Assembly: GCA_963556255.1 (NCBI GenBank)
Contig: OY744614.1
Location: 33,561,832 to 33,625,831, forward strand
Reading direction: 5' to 3'
Source: Allolobophora icterica
Lineage: Eukaryota > Annelida > Clitellata > Crassiclitellata > Lumbricidae
Length of the DNA: 64,000 bases
The notes beneath the pieces were generated by a model. The model did no database searches. It worked only from the letters and a program-made list of their open reading frames with translations, and had not been told where the DNA came from. A program made the translations under genes and the position numbers. Shown here in pieces: positions 12,095 to 21,165 of this stretch; within the stretch, counting starts at the first letter, position 1; every line of letters begins with the position of its first letter.

Positions 12095-12168
12095 CAGCAC
12101 TCATAGCGCCTCTGAGTAGTTCCCTTGAAGGAGAGTTATATAAATCCCCGAATGAATGAATGAATGGC
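12095..12168 (+). mobile_element. SINE/LINE 3' tail in the Polinton left arm
   Basis: GCGCCTCTGAGTAG, then CTTGAAGGAGAGTTATATAAAT and a GAATGAATGAATG tail. Same family as 1309-1384 and 34103-34165. Its presence inside the element shows that the Polinton has been in place long enough to collect an insertion. Confidence 0.6.
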
Positions 12169-13137
12169 AGACCAAGTTTCTTCTAAAGAGTATTATATAT
12201 CTTTCAGAAGAGTGTTATTTACTCACGTTTTTCGCAGTAAGTTTCCGCGTTGAAAAATCATCTTCTTTCTCCTTATCAGACAAGTGATTTCTTATCTCTC
12301 TTTAAGAGCAAAGGCCCGTTGTCTGGTTTACAACAAGCAACGAAAAAAATGGTCGATCTTCACTCCTTGGTGGCTATGAGGCTTCTGCGCAGCAGGTTTA
12401 CACAAACCTCGCAGCAGGCTGCATGGATCAGTGGCCTATAGCCTACGGTGAATAAGTCGCGGCCATATATGGCTCTGGTCGCAGCCACATCAGCAGCAAG
12501 GATAACAAATCCTAAGGAACGCAAAACCTTACTTAATGACGTTTGACTAGCTAAGCGTACATGGAGAGTGGCGCTCCTAGTGATAAGGGTATATACGTCA
12601 TGCATACTTTATTGTATTGTATTTTCAATCGAACAGCTGTCAAAACACAGCTGTAAACAATAAATTGAAATTAACACTGAAGTACCAACAGAGATTAATT
12701 ATAAAGATATTGTTCTGTATCGAAAATAGTACATTGTTTCGTCTAGATTACCAACAGAGAGCTAATTATAATCGAATGAATTTTATTACGACAAGTGGGA
12801 GTTAGCTAGTGTAGGTAACATGTCAGTGTGGGCGATGACGGAGATTGTATTGTTACATAACAAATGCATTGTGTTTTTTATTATTTGGAAAACAGGAAAA
12901 ACAATATATTTGTATGCGTGAACATAATAGAATGGAAAAAAGATAAATTGTTGGTTAACGTTCTAAAAACGCTTTAAGAGTTTATTGCGTGCTGAATGGA
13001 TAGCTAATACATGAATATTGAATAACAATAATAATAATAATAATAATTAGCCTTGTTTTTGAACGAAGCCCTCACGACTTTCAATCACGATTATCTATTC
13101 ATCTTGCTCCTTCCGCAGTGGTGTGGTTTGGACTTCT

Positions 13138-13243
13138 CAGCAAAAAGTATAGCCCCCTAATCGTACGGCGGTGGTGCGCTAGGAATAACAGACTCACTAC
13201 TCCAACCACCTACGATGAAAACTTTTATATCGCGGTTCGCGGA
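13138..13243 (+). repeat. Inner inverted repeat, left copy (106 bp)
   Basis: Pairs with 28211-28316 over 106 bp with six mismatches (about 94 %). Key shared blocks are AATCGTACGGCGG, GCGCTAGGAAT, ACTCCAACCACCTACGATG and AACTTTTATATCG. It sits just upstream of the first gene and could carry its promoter. The flanks just outside show no target duplication, which argues for a subterminal repeat rather than the element's end. Confidence 0.9.
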
Positions 13244-13296
13244 CAGAATTTTTTCAATTTAAATAAAAGAATCGGTTGTGGTATACATAAAACATA

Positions 13297-13572
13297 ATGT
13301 TAGGGCAAAACTTCTGCAAGTGGTTAGTTATAGGTAAAACAAATCTGTGCTGTCGCAGATGTATTGGGGAGCACTGTTTCAAGCATTTAGCACAGCTGCG
13401 AAATGGCTATGAGACGAGACCTTGCGCTAAATGTGGTAGGGGTATTAAAAACCACTTAGGCGAATGTATGAAGTGTGGCTATTATGCTATACAATCAAGA
13501 ATACGACGTGGTGGGTTAGTCCGTGAATTTAATAAAGAATGGAAGCGACTATCGAATATATCAGTAGAATAA
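13297..13572 (+). CDS. Small cysteine-rich zinc-binding-like protein, first Polinton gene
   Basis: I do not recognise the family. The 91-residue frame starts with ATG shortly after the inner inverted repeat and ends 163 bp before the polymerase start. It holds several Cys pairs in zinc-finger-like spacing: LCCRRC near residue 18, then CAKCG (about 43) and CMKCGYY (about 57). The C-terminus is basic (RIRRGG, KEWKR). A small zinc-ribbon regulator or nucleic-acid-binding protein is inferred. The last codons overlap the first copy of a direct repeat (13541-13702). The ordered Cys pattern supports a real gene, but conservation is untested. Confidence 0.55.
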   Translation: MLGQNFCKWLVIGKTNLCCRRCIGEHCFKHLAQLRNGYETRPCAKCGRGIKNHLGECMKCGYYAIQSRIRRGGLVREFNKEWKRLSNISVE

Positions 13573-13702
13573 AAAAATTATCATTTGAACAAATGGCATA
13601 GTTATTGTATTGAGATAATACAGACGAGCAAGCGACAATCGAACATCAGTAAAACAAAATTATCATTTGAACAAACGACATAATTATTGTATTAAGGAAA
13701 AG
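13541..13702. repeat. Imperfect direct repeat upstream of PolB
   Basis: GAAGCGACTATCGAA...AAATTATCATTTGAACAAA...TTATTGTATT at 13541-13605 recurs at about 13629-13694. The duplication spans the end of the small zinc protein gene and the promoter region of the polymerase gene. Confidence 0.75.
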
Positions 13703-13708
13703 TTTACC

Positions 13709-13734
13709 ACAGTAGTATAAAACAATTTATAATT
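13709..13734 (+). promoter_or_regulatory. TATA-like box before PolB
   Basis: AGTATAAAACAATTTATAA lies directly before the polymerase ATG at 13735. This is a plausible TATA element judged only by sequence and position. Confidence 0.35.
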
Positions 13735-16700
13735 ATGGCATTGTCTACGAATGAAAAAATTGAACAATTGCTGGGTGAGTTTACTGGTCCCCCAGCTCTT
13801 CGGGCAGTACTGCAATCAATCCTGGACGAACCCATTCCAGACGCAGTCAAGCGGCGCTTACTACAGCCACTGCTTCCAAGGCCAATTCCTCCAGCGCGTA
13901 AGCATAGAGGGGCCAAACGCAGGGCCCTTCTAGCAGAATTCGACCCACTCCTAATTAAGAAGGATAGAGGTGGGCCACCACCCTTTCTAGTACACAAAGA
14001 GCTCGCCAATCAGCATCTGAGAGACTTCCGTGCAGAAGTACCTCTTAACCACAGGCTGGAAAGAGATGCGTTGGCTTTCTTGAGTGCAATGGAGCACAAC
14101 ATTGAGGCGCAACTCAACGAAGAGCTGTTGAAACAAGACGGTCTGAAATACTCGCAAGTGTTGACAGTTGAGTTGGAAAAGCTGGCTCCGACCGTTGACA
14201 TGTTGTACGACGGAAACGCGACCCCGGGTACTATTACCAATACGGCCTACTTTCGAAGCAAAGCAGCGCCAATTACGAATGCGAGTAAAATCCAAGTGGC
14301 TGTGCAGAAAGCCAAGGCCGAAGTACTAAAACTTCTCGAAGAGTACACCAATGAGGGGTCGGGGTGGAGAGTGAGGCGGGTCGTAGCGCTAGACCTTGGT
14401 GTTGCAAAATATCAACCATTTCGAGCCAGGAGCTACTTTCCCACACCAAAGTATATACCCCCTCGTTCGGTTATTAATGTAAAGAATAAAGATAACCGAT
14501 GCTTCGAGTGGGCCATACTAAGCGCAATGTGTCCAGTAGAAAAGGACCCTCAACGCCCTACTAAGTATCAGGCCCACCTCGGTGAACTTAATTTCGAAAA
14601 TATTGGTTTTCCAGTAAAGGTCACGGATATAAACAAATTTGAGCGTCAAAACCCAACTATAAGCGTCTCAGTCTTTGGGTGGGATAAAGGCCCATATCCG
14701 ATTCACATTTCAAGTATGCCGGCAATCCACAATATTGACCTTCTACTATTGACCGACGACGCAAATGAAAATTTTCATTATGTCTGGATTAAGGACCTTG
14801 CCCGCATGCTTAATAAAAATAGTAAAAAAACATTGCGAAAACATCCTTGTCGCCGCTGTCTGCATGTCTTCTCCACAGAAGTCCTTTTGCGCGAGCACAT
14901 CATAGATTGCCAGGGCATCAGTGAGAAGCCTCAGCGGATTGAGATGCCAAAAGAGGATGAAAATATCCTCAAATTCCGGAACCATTGCAAACAGATGCGA
15001 GCCCCGTATATCGTTTACGCAGACTTCGAGGCTCTAAACATACCAATCGAAGGTGCAGTCATGAACCCCAGCGAGAGCAATACCAGACAGATAGCTGAGC
15101 AGAAACCATGCAGCTTCTGTTATATAGTGGTTCGATGCGACGGCCGCACGAAGAAACCAGTTTTATATCGCGGAGAGAACGCCGTGCCAGAGTTCCTGCA
15201 GCGACTACAAGGCGAGCTGGCCTCTATCAAACAAAGGCTGGCCACCCCAGCTAAGATGGTTATGTCACCGGCCGATCGCCAATCATTCCGCGAGGCTACT
15301 GAATGTCATATCTGCGGAGAAGCGCTCGAAGAGGATAGAGTTCGCGACCACTGTCACATCACCGGTAAGTACCGAGGTGCTGCTCACAACGCTTGCAACC
15401 TCAAACTTCGAATATATCCAGATAAGTGTAAGGTACCGGTGGTCTTCCACAATCTGCGAGGTTACGACAGCCACCTCATAATGCAAGCGATAGGTAGCTG
15501 TGAGGCCGCACAGGATGAGGAAACTGAAATTAACTGTATTCCAAACAATATGGAGAAATACATGACATTCAACATAGGACAACTACAGTTCATTGATAGT
15601 CTCCAGTTTCTAAACAGCTCGTTGGATAAATTATCAGGAAACCTATCACTGGAAGATCTGAAAGTCACAACAGCATATATAAAGGAAAATTTCGTTCACA
15701 ACGATAGGACAAAACTAGATCTTTTGAGGCGAAAGGGCGTATATTGTTACGAGCACATTGACGATTACCACCGCTTCGAAGAAGACCGACTTCCACCCAA
15801 AGAAGCGTTCTACAGCAGGCTGTCCCGAGAGAACATCTCTGATGCGGATTATGAACACGCCCAAAGAGTATGGAACGAATTCGACTGTAAAACTCTGGGC
15901 GACTATCACGACCTGTATCTCCGCACGGATGTACTTCTACTCGCAGATGTCTTCGAAACCTTCAGATCCACATCGATGAAGCACTACAGTCTGGACCCGG
16001 CTAACTACTTCAGCCTGCCAGGAATGGCCTGGGACGCTTTGTTGAAAAAGACGAAGATCGAGCTCGAACTTTTAACCGATATAGATATGCATTTGTTCGT
16101 AGAGAAAGGTCTCCGAGGTGGAATCTCGATGGTATCTAAGCGCTTCGCAAAAGCCAACAACCCACAATGCCCCGACTACGATACCACGAAGCCAGAAAAC
16201 TGGATCATGTATCTCGACGCTAATAACCTGTACGGCTGGGCGATGCAACAGCCATTACCAGTTGGAGGATTTAGCTGGGCAAGTCCAACTCTCGATGAAG
16301 TGTTGGAAACTCCAGATGACGCGCCTGAAGGCTTCCTACTTGAAGTCGATCTCGGGTACCCGGAGCACCTCCACGAATCACATAGCGACTATCCCCTAGC
16401 ACCGGAGACCCTGACAGTCCAAGAGGAGTGGTTGAGTGACTATCAGAATGTGCTTATGAACGAGTTGGGAGGCAAGTTCACAAAGCATGTGAAGTTAGTA
16501 CCAAGCCTGCGACCTAAGGAGCGGTATGTGGTCCATTATAGAAATCTCAAACTATATCACTCGTTGGGGCTGCGAGTTTCTAAGATCCATCGTGCCATTA
16601 AATTTAGACAGGAGGCGTGGATGGCTCCATATATCGAGATGAACACGAAATTGAGAGCGAAGGCAACGTCGGAGTTTGAGAAGGATTTCTTCAAACTGGC

Positions 16701-17478
16701 TAATAATGCAGTTTTCGGAAAAACCATGGAAAATCTTAGAAAAAGAATCAGGGTCAACCTGGTCCCGACCTCAAAAGTTGACAAACTTCGTAAACTAATT
16801 GCGGACCCGGCCTACATATCACACAAAATCTTCAACGACCAACTCGCCGCGATTCACAGTTTGAAGAGCAAGCTCAAGTTAAACAGACCTGTATATGTCG
16901 GCCAGGCTGTCCTCGACCTCAGCAAGCACCTCATGTACGACTTCTGGTACAACGATGTAAAAAACGAGTACGGAGAAAAAGCCCAGTTGCTATATACAGA
17001 CACAGATAGCCTCTTATTTCAGGTGGAAACTCCGAACGCTTACGCCGATATGTGGAATAAAAAACACCTATACGACCTCTCAGAGTTTCCAAGAGACAGC
17101 CCCTATTACGACGTCGAGAACAAGAAAGTCGTGGGCAAGTTCAAGGATGAATGTAACGGAGTTGCCATAGCCGAATTCGTGGGACTGCGTCCGAAGATGT
17201 ACTCGATCTTAAAATCGGGTGGTTCAGAGATCAGGAAAGCTAAAGGCGTTCAGAGAGCAGTTGTGAAGAAGGATCTGCACCACGAGCTATACAAGGAGTG
17301 CCTGTTCGAACGAGAAGAGATGCGGCACACACAAGTCGTGATTAGAAGCCACGACCACCAGATCGGAGTGTACGAGCAGAATAAGATCAGCCTCTCTCCA
17401 TTAGACACAAAAAAGTGGATATCTCCGGACGGGATAACAACGCTGGCATATGGGCACTACAAAATCAACGACGGTTGA
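13735..17478 (+). CDS. POLB: Protein-primed family B DNA polymerase (Polinton PolB)
   Basis: Replicates the element's linear DNA from a protein primer. 1247 residues, ATG start, open throughout. The N-terminal part (about 230-365) has the CFEWAILSAM...YPVKVTDINKFE region usual in animal Polinton polymerases, followed by a C2H2-like finger (CRRCLHVFSTEVLLREHIIDC, about 378). Exonuclease motif I is YADFEA (D430, E432). A CHICGEAL...DHCHITGKYRGAAHNACN zinc/HNH-like insert follows, then Exo II HNLRGYDSHL. Polymerase motif A is DANNLYGWAM (D828), motif B KLANNAVFGKTMEN (K987) and motif C YTDTDS (D1089, D1091). All catalytic residues are present. The 3' end overlaps the convergent integrase gene by 14 bp. 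Size and domains are normal for the family. Confidence 0.97.
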   Translation: MALSTNEKIEQLLGEFTGPPALRAVLQSILDEPIPDAVKRRLLQPLLPRPIPPARKHRGAKRRALLAEFDPLLIKKDRGGPPPFLVHKELANQHLRDFRAEVPLNHRLERDALAFLSAMEHNIEAQLNEELLKQDGLKYSQVLTVELEKLAPTVDMLYDGNATPGTITNTAYFRSKAAPITNASKIQVAVQKAKAEVLKLLEEYTNEGSGWRVRRVVALDLGVAKYQPFRARSYFPTPKYIPPRSVINVKNKDNRCFEWAILSAMCPVEKDPQRPTKYQAHLGELNFENIGFPVKVTDINKFERQNPTISVSVFGWDKGPYPIHISSMPAIHNIDLLLLTDDANENFHYVWIKDLARMLNKNSKKTLRKHPCRRCLHVFSTEVLLREHIIDCQGISEKPQRIEMPKEDENILKFRNHCKQMRAPYIVYADFEALNIPIEGAVMNPSESNTRQIAEQKPCSFCYIVVRCDGRTKKPVLYRGENAVPEFLQRLQGELASIKQRLATPAKMVMSPADRQSFREATECHICGEALEEDRVRDHCHITGKYRGAAHNACNLKLRIYPDKCKVPVVFHNLRGYDSHLIMQAIGSCEAAQDEETEINCIPNNMEKYMTFNIGQLQFIDSLQFLNSSLDKLSGNLSLEDLKVTTAYIKENFVHNDRTKLDLLRRKGVYCYEHIDDYHRFEEDRLPPKEAFYSRLSRENISDADYEHAQRVWNEFDCKTLGDYHDLYLRTDVLLLADVFETFRSTSMKHYSLDPANYFSLPGMAWDALLKKTKIELELLTDIDMHLFVEKGLRGGISMVSKRFAKANNPQCPDYDTTKPENWIMYLDANNLYGWAMQQPLPVGGFSWASPTLDEVLETPDDAPEGFLLEVDLGYPEHLHESHSDYPLAPETLTVQEEWLSDYQNVLMNELGGKFTKHVKLVPSLRPKERYVVHYRNLKLYHSLGLRVSKIHRAIKFRQEAWMAPYIEMNTKLRAKATSEFEKDFFKLANNAVFGKTMENLRKRIRVNLVPTSKVDKLRKLIADPAYISHKIFNDQLAAIHSLKSKLKLNRPVYVGQAVLDLSKHLMYDFWYNDVKNEYGEKAQLLYTDTDSLLFQVETPNAYADMWNKKHLYDLSEFPRDSPYYDVENKKVVGKFKDECNGVAIAEFVGLRPKMYSILKSGGSEIRKAKGVQRAVVKKDLHHELYKECLFEREEMRHTQVVIRSHDHQIGVYEQNKISLSPLDTKKWISPDGITTLAYGHYKINDG

Positions 17479-18478
17479 GTATTCTATCGGGGGGTAGCTC
17501 AGTGCCCATAGGCACCAGAAGCAGCTCCTCACGTACAAAACCGCGGCCAGGCCCATCAACTAGATGGTATAAAGCCGGTTTACCAGCCTGCCGAACAACA
17601 TCCAAAATAGCGTGGATGGTGAGCGACCAGTTAGGATCGGTGGCACGTTTGCTTCCACCTTCGAGCTCGCCGGGAGCGTACAAATATCGGACGAGAACGT
17701 CGTGTCCGAGAATAGGCTCATCCATTCCCCACAAACGAGTTTTCATTTGTGAATGAGAGGGCTTCTGTGTCACTTTAGCAGCTTTCATCGCTTCAACCGG
17801 CTTCATGTCGAGCAAGCGCGTCGGCTCATCGTTTAGTGCAGCTACAACTTCGGGCAATCGTCGAACCCATTCCACTGACCGTTCTGATGACCCCCTTGCA
17901 TCCAGGAGCAATTCCTGAGCGTATTGAGCACCGAAGAGTCGCTCAGCTAGAGTACGGTTAAAGCGTTCAACGATGCCCTGTTGGCGATGATTTCCGGCCT
18001 GTCCGCGTCTTACAAGAACGTCGTGCTTCGCCAGCAACGGTGTAAAATCACCCATAAATTCGCGTCCAGGATCGACCTGAAAGAGTCGAGGCCAAGTTAA
18101 TGGGCCCCTCTTATAGATCCGGCTTAAAGCGGCGGCGACTTCGGTCGCACTTTTGTTGATCAACGGTTCAGCTTCTTTGTATCGTGAGGCAACATCAACA
18201 ACAGTGAGAGCGTATTTATAAGTCTTTCGACCTACTTTATCGTGAGGTAAAAACAAGAGATCGGCTTGGTGTACGGCGTTTGGGCGATTTTCCTCAAACT
18301 TTGGACGCGGTATGCGGCGTGGAACAGGAAGATAAATCTGCCACACCGCTTGTTGCTTCAACCAATCACGAGCCTCTGCCTCGGAAACTTTGGCGGCTGA
18401 GGCTAGTTTCTTCACCGCAGCCTTACCCCGCCAGTAACCTCTAGGGCTGTAATAGACGGCTGAAAGGTGCTTAGACAT
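17465..18478 (-). CDS. INT: Retroviral-type DDE integrase (Polinton INT)
   Basis: Inserts the element into host DNA. 337 residues from the ATG at 18478. The frame is open to an ATG at 18544, but the extra 22 residues are a hydrophobic run unlike the family, so I prefer the inner start. The rve core has D73 (HQADLLFLPHD), D136 (FQVDPGREF) and E171 (GIVERFNRTL), the DDE triad, with VVDVASRYKEAEPL between the first two. The C-terminal part (about 230-337) carries VLVRYLYAPGELEGG and a small beta-rich DNA-binding or chromo-like region. Convergent with PolB (14-bp overlap) and followed upstream by the PLA2-like gene on the same strand, forming a two-gene minus-strand unit. Confidence 0.95.
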   Translation of the reverse strand: MSKHLSAVYYSPRGYWRGKAAVKKLASAAKVSEAEARDWLKQQAVWQIYLPVPRRIPRPKFEENRPNAVHQADLLFLPHDKVGRKTYKYALTVVDVASRYKEAEPLINKSATEVAAALSRIYKRGPLTWPRLFQVDPGREFMGDFTPLLAKHDVLVRRGQAGNHRQQGIVERFNRTLAERLFGAQYAQELLLDARGSSERSVEWVRRLPEVVAALNDEPTRLLDMKPVEAMKAAKVTQKPSHSQMKTRLWGMDEPILGHDVLVRYLYAPGELEGGSKRATDPNWSLTIHAILDVVRQAGKPALYHLVDGPGRGFVREELLLVPMGTELPPDRILNRR

Positions 18479-18553
18479 TTCAGTAATACTATATATTACA
18501 AACAGGTAAACACATACACAAATGATTTTCATTTGCGTTTTCATAAATGAAAC

Positions 18554-19126
18554 TCATTTATGGCCCTTTGTTCTGACACCCATCCCCAGCCTCGACTTCG
18601 CCGACATAATGGCCGATACCAGCCGCGCATCCTTCTTCTCATAATCCGGAGTTTCATCGGTGAGTGCGATCTTCGACGCGGCTGCAGCGAGGATGTCATC
18701 TGCGTGGTTACGCCCCGGAGTATCTTTATGAACTGCGTAAGCCACATCATGGTGGAGGCACGCACGGTCGAGCTGATTAACACCGTGATAGCGCTGTGAC
18801 AGCCGTTTATCGAGTTTTGTGAATGGTCCACAGTAAGAGTACTTTCCCGTGTTCTGAAAAGAACCTCCCGGATTATCTTCCGAAGACATACCGGATGGAA
18901 GGCTCATATGCATCTCAGGCAGAGGCAGAATATTAAGAGCGCTATTCAGTAGCGAGCCTCCGCTAGACTCATGAGTCTTGCGCTTCCGCACTTTAGAAGG
19001 CAAAATTTGGCTCTTCTTTGCACCGCAGACGGCACAGGTTCCCTTCTTGGCTGGCCGACCGTTTCGTAACTCGACAATTGTTTCATTTGAAGTCTCAGTA
19101 TGTTTCTTACATCGTAGGCAATACAT
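18554..19126 (-). CDS. Zinc ribbon plus phospholipase A2-like protein
   Basis: 190 residues from the ATG at 19126 (MYCLRCKKHTET). N-terminal zinc ribbon: C3/C6 (CLRC) and C31/C34 (CAVC), a DUF5679-like module common in adintoviruses. After a linker comes a phospholipase A2 fold: YCGPFTKL (98-105; calcium-loop-like) and the catalytic His-Asp in ACLHHDVAYAVH (about 123-134), then NHADDIL. This resembles the PLA2 domain of parvovirus VP1, which acts on endosomal membranes; a membrane-breaching role here is inference. Its stop lies 76 bp from the integrase ATG, and it faces the ATPase gene divergently across only 38 bp, suggesting a shared bidirectional promoter. Confidence 0.88.
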   Translation of the reverse strand: MYCLRCKKHTETSNETIVELRNGRPAKKGTCAVCGAKKSQILPSKVRKRKTHESSGGSLLNSALNILPLPEMHMSLPSGMSSEDNPGGSFQNTGKYSYCGPFTKLDKRLSQRYHGVNQLDRACLHHDVAYAVHKDTPGRNHADDILAAAASKIALTDETPDYEKKDARLVSAIMSAKSRLGMGVRTKGHK

Positions 19127-19164
19127 TGTTTTCGTTGAATACAATCATAACTCGTTGTCTCTAT

Positions 19165-19851
19165 ATGGAAATAACAAATTTCGATCTCGAAGCCGACGAT
19201 GGAAAAAAACACCACCATTGGTTGTTGCCATCCAGCATACGGTGTATAATCTGCGGGCCTAGCGGATGTGGAAAAACAAACCTACTACTCAACCTCCTTC
19301 TGAAGAAGGGGTACCTACGTTTTGACCGGCTCTATCTATACTCAAAGTCTCTGGGACAGGAAAAATATCAGTTCCTCCGGGACTGGGTTACAGAACTCGA
19401 AAAAGTTGCCGGTAAGGAAGTGGCTTCCTTTCACTCTTGCTCAGATGAAATAGTTCCAGTTGAATCATTAAATAAGAATGCCAGAAGCCTTCTAGTGTTC
19501 GATGACGTCATGCTTGAAAAACAGTCGCCCATTGAAAGGTATTTCACTATGGGTCGACACGGTGGCGCGGACTGCTTCTACTTAACACAGAATTATTTTC
19601 GAATTCCGAAGCAAGCGATCCGTGACAATGCTAATCTTATCGTCCTCTTCAACCAAGACAGCAAAAATTTGCGAGCCATTCACGATACGTTCGTGGGCGG
19701 CGACATGTCTTTCGATGAATTCCGTACGTTCTTCAGCGAGTGTGCTGCCCAACCATATGGATTCGCAGTCATAGATTTGACGTCCAAGGTGTACGATGGA
19801 AAATATCGTTGCGGGTTCGATCGCTTCTATAAGCCCAAGGCAAGTATTTAA
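19165..19851 (+). CDS. ATP: FtsK/HerA-type genome-packaging ATPase (A32-like)
   Basis: Powers DNA packaging into the capsid. 228 residues from the ATG at 19165. Walker A is GPSGCGKTN (31-39). Walker B is LLVFDDV (109-115), followed by a sensor-like LTQNYFRIP. Length and motifs match the compact ATPases of Polintons, virophages and poxvirus A32. First gene of a plus-strand block that also holds the capsid genes; divergent from the PLA2-like gene, with 38 bp between the starts. Confidence 0.95.
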   Translation: MEITNFDLEADDGKKHHHWLLPSSIRCIICGPSGCGKTNLLLNLLLKKGYLRFDRLYLYSKSLGQEKYQFLRDWVTELEKVAGKEVASFHSCSDEIVPVESLNKNARSLLVFDDVMLEKQSPIERYFTMGRHGGADCFYLTQNYFRIPKQAIRDNANLIVLFNQDSKNLRAIHDTFVGGDMSFDEFRTFFSECAAQPYGFAVIDLTSKVYDGKYRCGFDRFYKPKASI

Positions 19852-19869
19852 AGACATGATATAGGCAAC

Positions 19870-19921
19870 ATATAGTCGACATACAAACGCGATGTGGACA
19901 AAAGTTATCGTTACTGATTGA
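19870..19921 (+). repeat. Duplicated leader and start of the next gene (decoy ORF)
   Basis: ATAGTCGACATACAAACGCG, ATG and the first five codons (MWTKV) repeat almost exactly the leader and start at 20014-20049. Here the frame stops after nine codons (TGA at 19919). The copies are about 143 bp apart with the palindromic module between them. Either a small tandem duplication or a conserved leader-ORF arrangement. Confidence 0.7.
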
Positions 19922-19948
19922 TTGAATGTGTATAAAAAAATACCTTAG

Positions 19949-19998
19949 CGTGACAGTTGTGACGATATTATCAGTCACATTGTGAAACTTGTCACACT
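19949..19998 (+). promoter_or_regulatory. GTCAC/GTGAC palindromic module, internal copy
   Basis: GTGACAGTTGTGAC, GATATTATCA, GTCACA, then TGTGAAACTTGTCACAC. It matches the modules in both outer inverted repeats (10384-10432 on the minus strand, 28601-28659 on the plus strand). It lies in the gap between the ATPase gene and the next gene, just downstream of a TATAAAAAAATA stretch at 19931. Confidence 0.6.
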
Positions 19999-20034
19999 TA
20001 AGAACTTACAAGATATAGTCGACATACAACCACG

Positions 20035-21147
20035 ATGTGGACAAAAGTTTCGTCTAAACAGGAGCGAGACGCGTTAACTCAGGATTATTTAGCTCGGAGA
20101 AATCGATTGAGACAGCGTTTCGTGGATGAGAAGCTCGGCGAAGCCAACCTTCAGTACGATGCGGCAAAGCTTTTTAAACCAATAGCCACAGCCACGGCAG
20201 AATCCCAGGTGGCTACGTCTAAGGAGCTGCAGAAAGTTACCAGCGCTTTACAGGATTTGCCGGCGCAGATTTCAGAGTCTGCTAATTTTAACCCGATAGC
20301 AGCTTTGTTCGGTGATTCCGTGGGAGCAGTTGCTCCAACGGCCGCTCCAGCCCTTCCAGCGCTTCCAACATCCCGAATTCCCCCCGCACTGTTAGTCGAT
20401 CCAAACAAATATCTCAACGTCGAGGCAATCATAAGGCACGGTTTCAAACCTCCGAGCGAGCTCGATTTAGCCGACAAGGCAGGTGCTGAAAAGATAATCG
20501 GTGAGGTCAATCACTATAATCGCCACACCCTGGGCAAAGAGAAAAAGCTGGCTAAAAAGCAAAAAGACGAAGAAAAGGTAGATGCGGTGACTGCAGATAT
20601 CGAAGCCCTAAGGGAATATAAAAAGCGAATCGATACACTGATAGAGGGCCACAGCCTCATCAAAAAGGGAAAGGGTTTCAGTGTCCCAACCGTTCCTCTG
20701 AAATTACAAGGTAACGCCTTGGGTGAGCTCTCCGTTGACCCCGTCGCGTTGTCTGCCGGTAGACTGAGAGTGTTTAAAGGTGGTAACCTCGTTCTCGAAT
20801 CTCCGGCCGATGAGTCGTTGTTCAGCCTGTTAACGAAACGCTTCGTTAAGACTAAGCAATACTCGCCTCAAGCAATTGAAACTTTTAAAAAACTCGTACA
20901 GATGTCTGGTCTGCCTATTCATGGCCGGAAAAGTAAAAAGTTCCAGCTGATTCGTGGCGGCGCGGTGCAATTTTATAATGACCCAAACACCCTGGTAGAG
21001 AGGTTGCAGCTTTTGGTGGCCTCTAAGGCCGCGGGAAATACTGGTCTCGGCAACGAAATCTCCGCCATTCTTGATGAGTTACTACGTTCCGGTGCGATCT
21101 CCAAAGAGCTGGCACTCGAATTGAATAGAAACATGCTCATAAAATAG
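20035..21147 (+). CDS. DUF8207-like Polinton protein
   Basis: 370 residues of unknown biochemical role. Residues 1-60 are charged and probably helical (LARRNRLRQRF...AAKLFKPI). An Ala/Pro-rich linker (about 95-125) and a Lys-rich helix (about 175-205) follow. The C-terminal third contains LRVFKGG, DESLFSLLTKRF, YSPQAIETFKKLV and GLPIHGRKSKKF, a pattern I associate with the DUF8207 domain found in many transposon-derived animal proteins. It lies between the ATPase and the penton gene, so a virion or DNA-binding role is plausible. The start at 20035 is favoured over any upstream because the leader with an identical start is duplicated at 19892. Confidence 0.85.
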   Translation: MWTKVSSKQERDALTQDYLARRNRLRQRFVDEKLGEANLQYDAAKLFKPIATATAESQVATSKELQKVTSALQDLPAQISESANFNPIAALFGDSVGAVAPTAAPALPALPTSRIPPALLVDPNKYLNVEAIIRHGFKPPSELDLADKAGAEKIIGEVNHYNRHTLGKEKKLAKKQKDEEKVDAVTADIEALREYKKRIDTLIEGHSLIKKGKGFSVPTVPLKLQGNALGELSVDPVALSAGRLRVFKGGNLVLESPADESLFSLLTKRFVKTKQYSPQAIETFKKLVQMSGLPIHGRKSKKFQLIRGGAVQFYNDPNTLVERLQLLVASKAAGNTGLGNEISAILDELLRSGAISKELALELNRNMLIK

Positions 21148-21165
21148 AAATAGAAAACAAAATTC

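Larger units (their letters stand above)
10433..13137. other. Left arm between outer and inner inverted repeats; non-coding
   Basis: Holds a (CA)n/CATA-rich stretch (10486-10600), a (GACA)n array (11094-11166), a large CCATCTAT minisatellite (11411-12010), a SINE/LINE tail (12095-12168) and a short (AAT)n (13025-13048). No protein is recognised. The right arm is only about 280 bp, so this side has probably been swollen by simple repeats and a retroelement after insertion. Confidence 0.6.

Noticed and set aside
12360..12605. 81-residue minus-strand frame in the Polinton left arm
   Set aside because: No family resemblance and it lies in a repeat-swollen non-coding arm.
17465..18544. ATG at 18544 as integrase start
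   Set aside because: It adds a 22-residue hydrophobic leader not expected for a nuclear integrase; the ATG at 18478 fits the family better.
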